Origin: CAZBYL01 sp964496275
GTDB taxonomy: Bacteria > Synergistota > Synergistia > Synergistales > Synergistaceae
Assembly: GCA_964496275.1 (NCBI GenBank)
Contig: CAZBYL010000019.1
Span: 1 to 41,394, forward strand
Direction of reading: 5' to 3'
Length of the DNA: 41,394 nucleotides
Of this stretch, positions 1-8,120 are shown in pieces. The translations under genes were made by a program, and so were the position numbers. The notes below the pieces were generated by a model. It had not been told where the DNA came from, ran no database searches, and saw nothing but the letters and a program-made list of their open reading frames with translations. Each line of letters opens with the position of its first letter. Positions within the stretch are counted from its first letter, which is position 1.

Positions 1-765
1 TGGAACCCGAAGATGAAGCCATTCATCTTCACAGAGCGCAACGGTATCTACATTATCGACCTTCAGAAGACGGTCAAAGGGCTTGAAAAGGCTTATGACT
101 TTGTTCGTGAAGTCTCCAAGTCGGGCGGCAGTATCCTTTTTGTAGGAACAAAGCGTCAGGCTCAGGATCCTATTCGTGACGAAGCAATCAAGGCCGGTCA
201 GTATTTTATTAACCAGCGCTGGCTCGGCGGTCTTCTCACAAACTTTGCGACGATTCGCCGCCGCGTAACACGCATGGTTGAGCTTGAGACCATGGAAGCG
301 GATGGCTCGATTAACAAGTACCCGAAGAAAGAAATCATACAGCTTCGCAAAGAGCGCGAAAAGCTTGAGAAGTATCTCTCCGGCATCAAAAACATGAAGG
401 ACATTCCCGATGCCCTTTTTGTTATCGATCCTCGCCGTGAAGCTATCGCAGTTCTTGAAGCGCATAAGCTTAATATCCCCGTTATCGCAATCGTTGACAC
501 GAACTGTGACCCGGATGTCGTTGATTACCCGATCCCCGGCAATGACGACGCTATCCGCGCAATAGAGCTTGTCGTCGGTCTTATGGCGAACGCCTTCATC
601 GAAGGACGTCAGGGTCAGGATGCTCGTGAGGAAGCCGCAGAAGCAGTTGCGGAAGCCGATGAAGCGCCTGCGATGCCCGAGCACCTCGACGTTGTAGTTG
701 AAGAGGAAGATAAAGCAGCCACAAAGCTTCTTGAAAAGCAGAAGGACTGGAAGGAGACAAACTAA
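1..765 (+). CDS. rpsB: 30S ribosomal protein S2, 5'-truncated by window edge
   Basis: Small-subunit ribosomal protein S2, which binds the 30S head/body junction together with S1. The reading frame is open from base 1 (W-N-P-K-M-K), matching the conserved 'RRWNPKM' segment near residue 20-25 of S2, so roughly 20 N-terminal residues lie outside the window. S2 family signatures are visible: 'GTKRQAQDPI', 'NQRWLGGLLTNF' and 'PDALFVIDPRREAIAVLEA'. The C-terminus carries an acidic Ala/Glu-rich tail of about 45 residues, an extension of variable length in this family. One base separates its stop from tsf, the classical rpsB-tsf pair. Identification is secure. Confidence 0.97.
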   Translation, partial: WNPKMKPFIFTERNGIYIIDLQKTVKGLEKAYDFVREVSKSGGSILFVGTKRQAQDPIRDEAIKAGQYFINQRWLGGLLTNFATIRRRVTRMVELETMEADGSINKYPKKEIIQLRKEREKLEKYLSGIKNMKDIPDALFVIDPRREAIAVLEAHKLNIPVIAIVDTNCDPDVVDYPIPGNDDAIRAIELVVGLMANAFIEGRQGQDAREEAAEAVAEADEAPAMPEHLDVVVEEEDKAATKLLEKQKDWKETN

Positions 766-766
766 A

Positions 767-1363
767 ATGGCAGATATTACAGCGGCACTCGTATCCGAAC
801 TTCGCGCACGCACAGCAGTCGGAATGATGGACTGCAAGAAGGCTCTCGTCGAATGCGGCGGAGAGCTTGAGAAGGCTGTTGACTTCCTTCGTGAGAAGGG
901 ACTCGCCAAGGCTGCTAAGAAAGCAGACCGTAATGCGTCCCAGGGCATGATTTTCAGCTATATCCACAATAACGCAAAGCTTGGTGTGCTTGTAGAGCTG
1001 AACTGCGAGACAGACTTTGTCGCCCGCACGGAAGAATTCCAGCTTCTTGGCCACGAGATAGCAATGCATATCGCGGCAGCCAACCCGACATACATTAAGC
1101 CGGAAGAAGTTCCCGCAGAAATCATCGCTCATGAGACAGAAGTCATTAAGGCTCAGGCTCGTGAAGAGGGCAAACCGGAGAAGATGCTTGATAAAATCGC
1201 TGAGGGACGTATCAATAAGTTCTACGAAGAGAACTGCCTCCTTGAGCAGAAGTACATTCGTGATGCGGATGTCAAAATAAAGGATCTCATCATTGAGAAC
1301 ATCGCGAAGATAGGCGAAAACATTCAGGTTCGCCGTTTCGCACGCTTCATGATCGAAGCGTAA
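767..1363 (+). CDS. tsf: Translation elongation factor Ts (short form, 198 aa)
   Basis: Guanine-nucleotide exchange factor for EF-Tu. The ATG at 767 is preceded by AAGGAG about 11 bases upstream. The N-terminal UBA-like domain ('LRARTAVGMMDCKKAL') and the EF-Tu-contacting TDFVAR motif ('LNCETDFVARTEEF') are both present. At 198 aa it is the short Thermus-like form rather than the ~280-aa E. coli form, so part of the core/coiled-coil module is absent. It is cotranscribed with rpsB and followed directly by an intrinsic terminator. Confidence 0.97.
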   Translation: MADITAALVSELRARTAVGMMDCKKALVECGGELEKAVDFLREKGLAKAAKKADRNASQGMIFSYIHNNAKLGVLVELNCETDFVARTEEFQLLGHEIAMHIAAANPTYIKPEEVPAEIIAHETEVIKAQAREEGKPEKMLDKIAEGRINKFYEENCLLEQKYIRDADVKIKDLIIENIAKIGENIQVRRFARFMIEA

Positions 1364-1381
1364 GTTTCAAAAATCATAGAG

Positions 1382-1409
1382 GCGAGGGCTTTTGTCCCTC
1401 GCTTTTTTT
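1382..1409 (+). terminator. Intrinsic terminator after tsf
   Basis: GCGAGGG (1382-1388), a 7-base loop and CCCTCGC (1396-1402) are followed by seven T. It closes the rpsB-tsf unit and separates it from pyrH. Confidence 0.93.
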
Positions 1410-1450
1410 CTAACCTTTATTTTGCATTGGGACTGAGAGGTGTTGACGCA

Positions 1451-2161
1451 GTGGTACGAAAGTATAACAGGGTATTGCTCAAGCTCTCCGGAGAGATTCT
1501 TGCAGGTAATGCGCATTTTGGACTTGATTACGACGCGATAAGAGATATTTGTGAGCAGATAGTTGAAGTGGCAAATGAGGGAATAGGTATATCGATGGTG
1601 GTCGGCGGAGGAAACATTATCCGCGGCGCTCAGACAGTACGGATAGAGCGTGCGCAGGCCGATTACATGGGAATGCTCGGCACAGTTATAAACGCGCTTG
1701 CTCTTCAGGATACTTTGGAGCGTCTCGGGCAGCCGACTCGCGTTCAGTCCGCCATTGAGATGAAACAGATAGCGGAGACTGTTATCAGACGCAGGGCCAT
1801 AAGGCACCTCGAAAAGGGCAGGATTGTTATCTTTGCTGCCGGTACAGGTTCTCCATATTTTTCGACCGATACAACCGCGGCTCTTCGCGCGTCTGAAATT
1901 GGTGCGGACTGCGTCTTGAAAGCAACCAAGGTTGATGGTATATATGATAAGGATCCTGAGAAGTATCCCGACGCGAAGCATATGCCTAAGGTTTCCTACA
2001 TGGACGCATTGCAGCGTCAGCTTAAGGTAATGGATGCGGCGGCGTTTTCTCTCTGTCAGGAGAATAAGATACCTATAGTTGTGTTTGATGTCCTCAAAAA
2101 AGGTAATCTTAGAAAACTTCTTGTTGACGGCGAGGAAATAGGTTCTATAGTAAGTGACTAG
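1451..2161 (+). CDS. pyrH: Uridylate kinase (UMP kinase)
   Basis: Hexameric bacterial UMP kinase of the amino-acid-kinase fold; it phosphorylates UMP to UDP with ATP in pyrimidine synthesis. Visible motifs are 'LLKLSGEIL' (phosphate loop), 'GGGNIIRG', 'TGSPYFSTDTTAALRA' and 'KATKVDGIYDKDP'. The GTG at 1451 is chosen as start (236 aa) because the kinase fold begins at 'RKYNRVLLKLSGE' and a GAGAGG lies about 9-12 bases upstream. An in-frame TTG at 1427 would add 8 non-conserved residues. It lies 42 bases upstream of frr, the usual pyrH-frr pair. Confidence 0.95.
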   Translation: MVRKYNRVLLKLSGEILAGNAHFGLDYDAIRDICEQIVEVANEGIGISMVVGGGNIIRGAQTVRIERAQADYMGMLGTVINALALQDTLERLGQPTRVQSAIEMKQIAETVIRRRAIRHLEKGRIVIFAAGTGSPYFSTDTTAALRASEIGADCVLKATKVDGIYDKDPEKYPDAKHMPKVSYMDALQRQLKVMDAAAFSLCQENKIPIVVFDVLKKGNLRKLLVDGEEIGSIVSD

Positions 2162-2203
2162 GCGTTCAGCGTTGAACGTCAATAAAATTAAGGAGTGATC
2201 TGC

Positions 2204-2761
2204 GTGCCTCAGAATTTGATCAAAGACCTCAAGACCCGCAGTGAAAAGACTCTTGAGCACCTTAAGAGCACATTGCAGGGAATACGCACAGGCAGAGCCC
2301 ATCCTGCCTTGGTCGAGGATATCAAAGTAGATTACTTTGGTACTCCTACGCCAATCAAGAGCATGGGAACAGTCAATGCTCCGGAAGCGAGACAGCTTGT
2401 CATCACTCCGTGGGATAAGACTGCCATGAAGGCTATCGAGAAGGCGATTCAGGCGTCACAGCTCGGAATCAACCCTCAAAATGACGGAGAATCAATTCGC
2501 CTGAATCTGCCGGAACTTACCCAGGCAAGGCGCGTTGAACTGACTAAGATGGTCAGCAAAACCGCAGAAGAGGCGAAAGTTGCCATTCGCAATGTCCGCC
2601 GCGATGTGCTTGAAGCTCTCAAAAAGATGGAAAAGGATAGCAAGATAACCGAAGACGACCTCAAAAAGTATCAGAAAGAGGCGCAGGACCATACGGATGC
2701 TTTTATTAAGAAGGTTGACGCCACTGCTTCTGAAAAAGATAAGGAAATAATGGAGAAGTAA
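2204..2761 (+). CDS. frr: Ribosome recycling factor
   Basis: RRF splits post-termination ribosomes together with EF-G. The GTG at 2204 is chosen because AAGGAG at 2190-2195 is spaced 8 bases from it, giving 185 aa, the normal family length. Family signatures include 'LQGIRTGRAHPALVEDIKVD', 'NLPELTQARRVELTKMV' and the C-terminal helix 'ITEDDLKKYQKEAQDHTDAF'. It is cotranscribed with pyrH and followed by a GC-rich hairpin terminator. Confidence 0.96.
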   Translation: MPQNLIKDLKTRSEKTLEHLKSTLQGIRTGRAHPALVEDIKVDYFGTPTPIKSMGTVNAPEARQLVITPWDKTAMKAIEKAIQASQLGINPQNDGESIRLNLPELTQARRVELTKMVSKTAEEAKVAIRNVRRDVLEALKKMEKDSKITEDDLKKYQKEAQDHTDAFIKKVDATASEKDKEIMEK

Positions 2762-2782
2762 GCTATTTTTTAGAAATAAGCT

Positions 2783-2838
2783 AAGGCGGCGGCAGCGGAG
2801 GTTTGAAGAAAAACCGATGTGTCGCCGCCTTTATTTTA
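2783..2838 (+). terminator. Terminator after frr with inner hairpin
   Basis: AAGGCGGCG (2783-2791) pairs with CGCCGCCTT (2823-2831) and is followed by TTATTTTATT. The 31-base interior can form a second small hairpin (GGTTT/AAACC). It ends the pyrH-frr unit immediately upstream of cca. Confidence 0.8.
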
Positions 2839-2860
2839 TTGTGCTGCGGAATGTGCAAAA

Positions 2861-4099
2861 ATGGATGAAAAATCGTTTTTTGAAAAAGTTTCTAATGCGG
2901 GAGCCTCAGCCTATCTTGTCGGAGGTGCGGTGCGCGATATGTTTTTGAGCGGGCGGCCGAACGATAGGGATTATGTTGTGTGCGGTATGGATGAGGGGAG
3001 TTTTAAATCCATATTTCCTACAGCGTTTTGTGTCGGCAAATCGTTTCCGGTATATTTGCTCAGAATAGACGGTGCTATGTGTGAAGTTTCTTTTGCACGC
3101 AGAGAGCGTAAGTGCGGTGCGGGATACCGTGGCTTTGCCGTGGATTTTGCGCCCAGTGTTACGATAGAAGAGGATCTTTACCGCAGGGATACGACAATGA
3201 ATTCTATGGCTTACGATGCCGTGTCGAAAAGGGTTATCGACCCGTACGGAGGGCGCGAGGATATCTCTGACAGGGTGATACGTGCCACGTCGGAGCATTT
3301 TTCCGAGGATCCTGTGCGTGCTTTGCGAGCCGCCAGGCAGTCCGCGCAGTTTGATTTTTCCGTGGAAGAGAGAACTCTTGCCCTGATGCACGGCTGTTGC
3401 CCGGAACTTTTGCTCGAACCGTCCGAGCGCATCCTTGCGGAAACGGAACGAGCCGTTGCCGCGGCAAAGCCATCGCGCTATTTTCGCGTTCTGAACGAAG
3501 CGGGGCTTCTTGAACCTGTTTTTCCGTGGATATACCGTCTTATAGGGAAAACTCAGCCGCCAGAGTACCACCCGGAGGGGGATGCTTTTGAGCATACTAT
3601 GATGGTGCTGGATTATGTGGCAGAGCGAACGGATAGATGCGAAGTCCGTTTTGCGGCTTTGATGCACGACATAGGCAAGGGAGAGACTCCCTGCGAGATG
3701 CTGCCGCACCACTATGAACATGAGAGCAGAGGGCTTGATGTCCTTGCCGAAATGAATAAGCGTTTTCGCTTTCGACGGCTCTGGTACAGATGTGCGGAGT
3801 TTGCCATAAGGGAACACATGCGCCCCGCGAAATTGAGCAGACCGTCCAAGATAGTGGATTTATTAAATATGTTGAGAAAACACCCCATAGGCTGCGGCGG
3901 TTTTTCGCTTATAGTCGCGGCTGACAACAAAGGAGAAAAAGCCGAGTTTCTCGATAAGTATGACCTTTATATGAGTGTGATGGAGGAAGCTGATATGATT
4001 CCGATTCCGGACGGTATGGAACCGTCTGTCCGTCACGAGTGGCGCAGGCAGAGAGAGATTGACGCTGTCAGCCGTTTCATCAATAGCCGAAAAATATAA
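2861..4099 (+). CDS. cca: CCA tRNA nucleotidyltransferase / poly(A)-polymerase family, HD domain
   Basis: Class II tRNA nucleotidyltransferase that adds or repairs the 3' CCA end of tRNA. The N-terminal palm motif 'LVGGAVRDMF' is followed by 'PNDRDYVV', which supplies the metal-binding DxD. 'RRDTTMNSMAYD' and the 'DPVRALRAARQSAQF' flexible/neck region come next. A C-terminal HD phosphohydrolase domain is shown by 'FEHTMMVLDYV' and 'ALMHDIGKGE'. ATG 2861 gives 412 aa and starts just before the conserved domain; the Shine-Dalgarno is weak, and an in-frame GTG upstream is possible. Sequence alone cannot tell a full CCA enzyme from a split A-adding or CC-adding enzyme. Confidence 0.88.
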   Translation: MDEKSFFEKVSNAGASAYLVGGAVRDMFLSGRPNDRDYVVCGMDEGSFKSIFPTAFCVGKSFPVYLLRIDGAMCEVSFARRERKCGAGYRGFAVDFAPSVTIEEDLYRRDTTMNSMAYDAVSKRVIDPYGGREDISDRVIRATSEHFSEDPVRALRAARQSAQFDFSVEERTLALMHGCCPELLLEPSERILAETERAVAAAKPSRYFRVLNEAGLLEPVFPWIYRLIGKTQPPEYHPEGDAFEHTMMVLDYVAERTDRCEVRFAALMHDIGKGETPCEMLPHHYEHESRGLDVLAEMNKRFRFRRLWYRCAEFAIREHMRPAKLSRPSKIVDLLNMLRKHPIGCGGFSLIVAADNKGEKAEFLDKYDLYMSVMEEADMIPIPDGMEPSVRHEWRRQREIDAVSRFINSRKI

Positions 4100-4129
4100 T
4101 GCCAAAGACATTGCAAGTCTTTGGCATTA
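4097..4129. terminator. Bidirectional terminator between cca and aminotransferase
   Basis: A perfect 13-bp inverted repeat (TAATGCCAAAGAC at 4097-4109, GTCTTTGGCATTA at 4117-4129) has a 7-base loop. It begins at the cca stop codon and lies between the convergent genes cca (+) and the aminotransferase (-). Confidence 0.85.
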
Positions 4130-4157
4130 TTTAATATGCAGGTTTTGAATTGAAAGG

Positions 4158-5321
4158 TTACAGGCTCTTTAAGAATTCCTTGAGTCTGCCCATTCCCTCT
4201 TTTATGCTTTCCATGGAGCAGGCATAGGAGAAGCGTACGAATCCGGGAGCGAAGAATGCTGCGCCGGGAACCGCTGCCACGAGTTTTTCATCGAGAAGCC
4301 TTTCACAGAACTTCATATCGTCGGGAAGCGGGCACTCGCGAATGTCGATGAATACGTAGAACGCGCCTTCGGGCTCGCGCACCTTTACGTACGGCATGTC
4401 GCCTATGAGTCCGAGGATAACTTTTCTGCGCTCTTCAAATGCTTTGCGCATCTCTTCCACAACGGCATCGCCCTCTCTGAGCGCGCCTACCGCTGCCCAC
4501 TGAGCGATAGATGTCGCGTTTGATGTGAGGTGTGTCTGGAGTTTGTTCATCTGGGCTATCATCTCTTTGGAGCCGAGAGCGTAGCCGATTCTCCAGCCGG
4601 TCATAGCGTATGCCTTGCTTGCTCCGTTTATCAAAATTGTTCTGTCGCGGAGCTCGGGAGCCACCTGAAGTATGTTTATGTGCTTTGCGCCGTTGTATGC
4701 GAGACGCTCATATATTTCGTCGAAGATTATCCAGAGGTCCTTTTCTTTTGCGACGTCCGCTATCATCTTCAGCGTTTCTTCCGACATCATAGCGCCCGTA
4801 GGATTATTGGGGGAGTTTATTATCATTCCCACGGTTTTCGGCCCGATTGCTTTTTCAAGATTTTCGCGGGTAGGCTCAAGACCTGTCGAGACTGTGTCAA
4901 CCAGCTTTTCTGTTGCTCCTGCAAGATGTATCTGCTCAACGTAGCTAACCCATGCCGGTGCAAAGAGAATTACTTCGTCGCCGGGGTCGGCAAGCACCTG
5001 CAGCGCCTCGTAGAGAAGAGGTTTCGCGCCCGGGGCTATTATTACTTCGGCAGGGGTGTAGTCCAGATTGAAGCTGCGTTTGTAGTAGTTGCAGACTTCC
5101 TGGCGAAGCTCCACTATTCCCGGGTTCAGGGTGTAGTGGGACTCTCCGCGGTTTATGGCGTCTATTGCCGCCTTTGACGCGCACTCCGGTGAGTTGAAAT
5201 CCGGCTCTCCCACGCTGAACGACAGAACAGGCTTGCCCTCCGCCTTCATGGTTTTTGCCTTTCCGGATATGCTTATCGTGACCGACGGTTTCATGGCCTG
5301 TATTCTTTGTGACATCTTCAT
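4158..5321 (-). CDS. Pyridoxal-phosphate aminotransferase, class I (aspartate-type)
   Basis: Fold-type I PLP aminotransferase of 387 aa, close in pattern to bacterial Ib-type aspartate aminotransferases. Visible are 'SVGEPDFNSP' (substrate entry), 'INSPNNPTGAMMS', 'IIFDEIYERL' (Asp binding the pyridine N), the Schiff-base lysine Lys236 in 'NGASKAYAMTGWRIGY', and the C-terminal 'FVRFSYA' arginine that binds the substrate carboxylate. ATG at 5321 is preceded by AGGAGGGG at good spacing. It is monocistronic, with its own promoter (TTGACT-N16-TATAAT). Substrate could be aspartate, prephenate or another amino acid; family assignment is firm, specificity is not. Confidence 0.92.
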   Translation of the reverse strand: MKMSQRIQAMKPSVTISISGKAKTMKAEGKPVLSFSVGEPDFNSPECASKAAIDAINRGESHYTLNPGIVELRQEVCNYYKRSFNLDYTPAEVIIAPGAKPLLYEALQVLADPGDEVILFAPAWVSYVEQIHLAGATEKLVDTVSTGLEPTRENLEKAIGPKTVGMIINSPNNPTGAMMSEETLKMIADVAKEKDLWIIFDEIYERLAYNGAKHINILQVAPELRDRTILINGASKAYAMTGWRIGYALGSKEMIAQMNKLQTHLTSNATSIAQWAAVGALREGDAVVEEMRKAFEERRKVILGLIGDMPYVKVREPEGAFYVFIDIRECPLPDDMKFCERLLDEKLVAAVPGAAFFAPGFVRFSYACSMESIKEGMGRLKEFLKSL

Positions 5322-5354
5322 AGCTTTCCCCTCCTGATAATATTATTACGAGAG

Positions 5355-5382
5355 ATTATACCCTCACTTGTAGATGAGTCAA
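5355..5382 (-). promoter_or_regulatory. Sigma-70-type promoter of the aminotransferase gene
   Basis: On the minus strand, TTGACT (5382-5377) and a perfect TATAAT (5360-5355) are spaced by 16 bases, about 35 bases upstream of the start codon at 5321. Confidence 0.85.
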
Positions 5383-5422
5383 CGTCTAAATGTCAGGATT
5401 TTAAAGTAAGCGATAATAACAT

Positions 5423-5451
5423 TTGCTATTGCTTTATTGTGATGATACAAT
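5423..5451 (+). promoter_or_regulatory. Sigma-70-type promoter of hpf
   Basis: TTGCTA (5423-5428), 17-base spacer and TACAAT (5446-5451) with an upstream TG (extended -10), about 45 bases before the hpf start. It is divergent from the aminotransferase promoter. Confidence 0.72.
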
Positions 5452-5503
5452 AATCACAGGCAGCAGAAAGTAATCCGCACCGGAGCAGAATGGAGGAGTT
5501 GCT

Positions 5504-6049
5504 ATGGAGGTACGTTTTGTAACGCGCAATGTGGAACTGCCGTCAGATGTTAAGGAGTATATGGAGAAGAAAGTCGGCAAGCTGGATAAGTTCTTCGACA
5601 GAATTCTTGACACTCAGGTGGCGCTCAACTTCAAGAGGGGTATGAATGTTGTTGAGATAACCTCCAACGTCAACGGGGTAGTGATGCGTGGGGAAGATTA
5701 CGCACCGGATTTGAGGAAGGCTTTTGATAAGGCGTTGAAGAATATCGAGCGCCAGGTCAAAAAGCACAAGAGCTACCTGACGGACAAGGTTCGCATGAAG
5801 GTTCAGGATATTTCCTTTGATATCGATCCTGACTTGCTGGCTCCGCTTCCGTCGGAAAAGGATTCCGAATCCAGAGAAATTGTTAAGACAAAGAAGTTCA
5901 GCGTTGATGTAATGACTCCTGTGGAGGCGACAATGCAGATGGATTTGCTCGGGCACAGTTTCTTTATATTCAAGAATGACGAAACAGGAGCAATCAACGT
6001 TGTCTACCGCCGTGAGGCCGGAGGCTACGGACTTCTCGAACCAAGATAA
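5504..6049 (+). CDS. hpf: Ribosome hibernation promoting factor, long form
   Basis: Long HPF (181 aa) dimerises 70S ribosomes into inactive 100S particles in stationary phase. The N-terminal S30AE domain (about residues 1-100: 'VRFVTRNVELPSDVKEYMEK') is joined by a linker to the C-terminal dimerisation domain (about 125-181: 'FSVDVMTPVEATMQMDLLGH', 'YRREAGGYGLLEP'). ATG 5504 follows GGAGGAG. In many bacteria hpf adjoins rpoN; here rpoN is 27 kb away in a different setting. It is followed by a bidirectional terminator. Confidence 0.95.
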   Translation: MEVRFVTRNVELPSDVKEYMEKKVGKLDKFFDRILDTQVALNFKRGMNVVEITSNVNGVVMRGEDYAPDLRKAFDKALKNIERQVKKHKSYLTDKVRMKVQDISFDIDPDLLAPLPSEKDSESREIVKTKKFSVDVMTPVEATMQMDLLGHSFFIFKNDETGAINVVYRREAGGYGLLEPR

Positions 6050-6079
6050 ATTTTAATACTGTATCGCATATCAAAAAAA

Positions 6080-6108
6080 GCGAGAGCCTTTGGCTCCCGC
6101 TTTTTTTT
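6080..6108. terminator. Bidirectional terminator between hpf and the exported-protein gene
   Basis: GCGAGAGCC (6080-6088), a 3-base loop and GGCTCCCGC (6092-6100) have one A-C mismatch. Seven A lie before the hairpin and eight T after it, so it can serve hpf (+) and the convergent minus-strand gene. Confidence 0.88.
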
Positions 6109-6133
6109 ACACATATCGTACCTGCGCCGTGTT

Positions 6134-6613
6134 CTATTTTTTCATTTTGCCTATGATGGCTGCTGCGGCGTTGATAATCTCATTTTCTTCTCCCAGCTTT
6201 GATTCGAGCGTGAGCACTCCGCTTCCTATTTTCAGAGACAGAGATGCGCCCGTTATCGGATGGCTTTCAAATATGGCGTTAATTCCTGCAACATCAGCAG
6301 TTTTGTACACTGCCCCGGAGCCGAGAGGTCCGTCGTTTGAGATAATTCCTTTTTTGCCGGCGTCCCAGCCTTTGACCGCGCTTCCGTCAATCCACACAGC
6401 ATGAAGAGAGAGTCCGGACGCTGTTCTGTAGTCCCGTTCCAGCCAATTTCCTCTGTTGCCGGATACGGTGTCCAGTTCGGTTTTTCTTATTTCACCGCAA
6501 GTCCAGCCTTCGATGTCCGGCAGTTTTTCCGTTCCTTCGAGTGCGCAGGCGGCAAAAGGCGAAGAAAGTGCAAAGAGAGATAGTATTAGTATGACAAACA
6601 ATATTTTTTTCAT
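6134..6613 (-). CDS. Small exported protein of unknown function (159 aa)
   Basis: I do not recognise the family. The N-terminus is a clear Sec signal peptide (KK, then a hydrophobic core 'ILFVILILSLFALSS', cleavage near 'AACALEG' at about residue 24). The mature part is about 135 aa with one Cys at 'WTCGEIRK', a segment 'LERDYRTASGLSLHAVWIDG' resembling secreted beta-sandwich proteins, and a C-terminal helix 'NEIINAAAAIIGKMKK'. It is probably periplasmic. It stands alone between hpf and miaB, transcribed away from miaB, and shares the terminator with hpf. Confidence 0.75.
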   Translation of the reverse strand: MKKILFVILILSLFALSSPFAACALEGTEKLPDIEGWTCGEIRKTELDTVSGNRGNWLERDYRTASGLSLHAVWIDGSAVKGWDAGKKGIISNDGPLGSGAVYKTADVAGINAIFESHPITGASLSLKIGSGVLTLESKLGEENEIINAAAAIIGKMKK

Positions 6614-6791
6614 AGCGCTGGCCTCCGTGTAATTAAATCACAAGTTGTATCGGCGATTATATCTTTACGTGTAGACATATTTTTACCGCAAAAAACGCAA
6701 CCTTCACTATTATACAACGCAAATTGTAGAAAGTTTTGCCTTAAACACATATAATGGCATACGAAATTTGTTTTTTGAAGGGGATAGGCTT

Positions 6792-8108
6792 TTGCATAAA
6801 TTTGCCATAAGGGTTTTTGGCTGTCAGATGAATTCGTACGACGGAGACAGACTTCGCACCGCTATGAAGCATAGAGGGTGGGAGGAGTGTGCCGACGATG
6901 TTGCCGATGTTGTTATTCTTGTCACTTGCAGCATAAGAGAAAAAGCTGAACAGAAGGTCGCAAGCGAAATAGGACGCTATGACGTGAGGTGCCGCAAAGG
7001 AGGCTCTCCCGTGACTGTCGTGCTTGTCGGCTGCATGGCTCAGAGGATAGGACGCGACATGGCAAAGAAATTTTCCTGTGTGCGCCTTGTATCGGGGCCG
7101 AGGCATCTGGGACTTATACCGCAGGGGATAGAGGATGTTGTAAGAGACGGTGTTCCGAGATTTTTCATGGACGACGACCCTCGGGCTCTTACCGATTTGG
7201 AGATTGTACCGACAGAGAGGCTCAACCCGTTTAAAGCTTATGTCACGATAACTTATGGGTGCGACCGTTTTTGCACATACTGCATTGTCCCCTATGTGCG
7301 CGGACGCCTTCAGTCCCGTGACCATGCTGACATAGTTGAAGAGGTCAGGACTCTTGTTTCGACAGGCGTATCCGAGATAACTCTCCTTGGTCAGAATGTT
7401 GATGCTTACGGCAAGGATAAAAATGACGGATATGGTTTTGCATCGCTTCTGAAGGAAGTCTCTATGGTTGACGGAATAAAGCGGCTTCGTTTTGCCACTT
7501 CCCACCCTAAAGATTTTGACGAGGATATTCTCGAAGTTATGTCCGAGACACCGTCTATCTGCCGTGCCATCAATTTGCCGGTGCAGTCCGGGAGCGACCG
7601 CATATTGCATGAGATGAACCGAGGCTACACCTCACAGCAATATCTTGAGCTTGTAGAGAGAATCAGACACGTGCTTCCCGATGTCAGTCTGACGACAGAC
7701 TTGATAGTTGGTTTTCCGGGAGAGAGTGAGGAAGATTTCCGTGACTCATATAACCTGTTAAAACAGGTGCGTTTCGACGTTGTTCACACTGCGGCGTACT
7801 CTCCGCGTGAGGGCACAAAGGCGGCGGTTATGGAAAATCAGATAGAAAATAGGGTGAAGGCTGCCCGCCTGAACGAGATAAACGATATGCAGTCCATGCT
7901 TGCGCGCGAACTTAACGAGGAGTACGCGGGCAGAGAGACGGAGATACTGATAGACGGCACAGCGCCGCGCGGCGAAGGGCTTTTGCAGGGAAGAACAATG
8001 ACGGACAAGGTTGTTATCATAAGCGGCTCAAAGAGCGAAATAGGCAGTTTTGCAAAGGTAAGAATTACGCGCGGCAGCCACTGGTCGCTTGAGGGAGAAC
8101 GCATATAA
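6792..8108 (+). CDS. miaB: tRNA-2-methylthio-N6-isopentenyladenosine synthase MiaB
   Basis: Radical-SAM methylthiotransferase that installs the 2-methylthio group on i6A37 of tRNAs. The N-terminal UPF0004 domain has three cluster cysteines (C11 in 'RVFGCQMNSYDGDRL', C46 in 'VTCSIREKAEQK', C81 in 'VGCMAQRIG'). The radical-SAM CxxxCxxC is C157/C161/C164 in 'YGCDRFCTYCIVPYVRGR'. A C-terminal TRAM domain ends the 438-aa protein. No ATG fits; TTG 6792 is chosen because AAGGGGAT at 6778-6785 is 6 bases upstream and the conserved fold begins at once. It is the first gene of a miaB-comEA-comEC unit. Confidence 0.93.
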   Translation: MHKFAIRVFGCQMNSYDGDRLRTAMKHRGWEECADDVADVVILVTCSIREKAEQKVASEIGRYDVRCRKGGSPVTVVLVGCMAQRIGRDMAKKFSCVRLVSGPRHLGLIPQGIEDVVRDGVPRFFMDDDPRALTDLEIVPTERLNPFKAYVTITYGCDRFCTYCIVPYVRGRLQSRDHADIVEEVRTLVSTGVSEITLLGQNVDAYGKDKNDGYGFASLLKEVSMVDGIKRLRFATSHPKDFDEDILEVMSETPSICRAINLPVQSGSDRILHEMNRGYTSQQYLELVERIRHVLPDVSLTTDLIVGFPGESEEDFRDSYNLLKQVRFDVVHTAAYSPREGTKAAVMENQIENRVKAARLNEINDMQSMLARELNEEYAGRETEILIDGTAPRGEGLLQGRTMTDKVVIISGSKSEIGSFAKVRITRGSHWSLEGERI

Positions 8109-8120
8109 CGGAGGCGTGAC

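Noticed and set aside
1367..2302. Long antisense open frame (311 codons) opposite pyrH.
   Set aside because: It mirrors the codon pattern of pyrH, has no family resemblance, and crosses the tsf terminator.
2906..3817. Long antisense open frame (303 codons) opposite cca.
   Set aside because: Shadow of the cca coding frame; composition rich in His/Arg/Ser typical of reverse reading and no ribosome-binding site.
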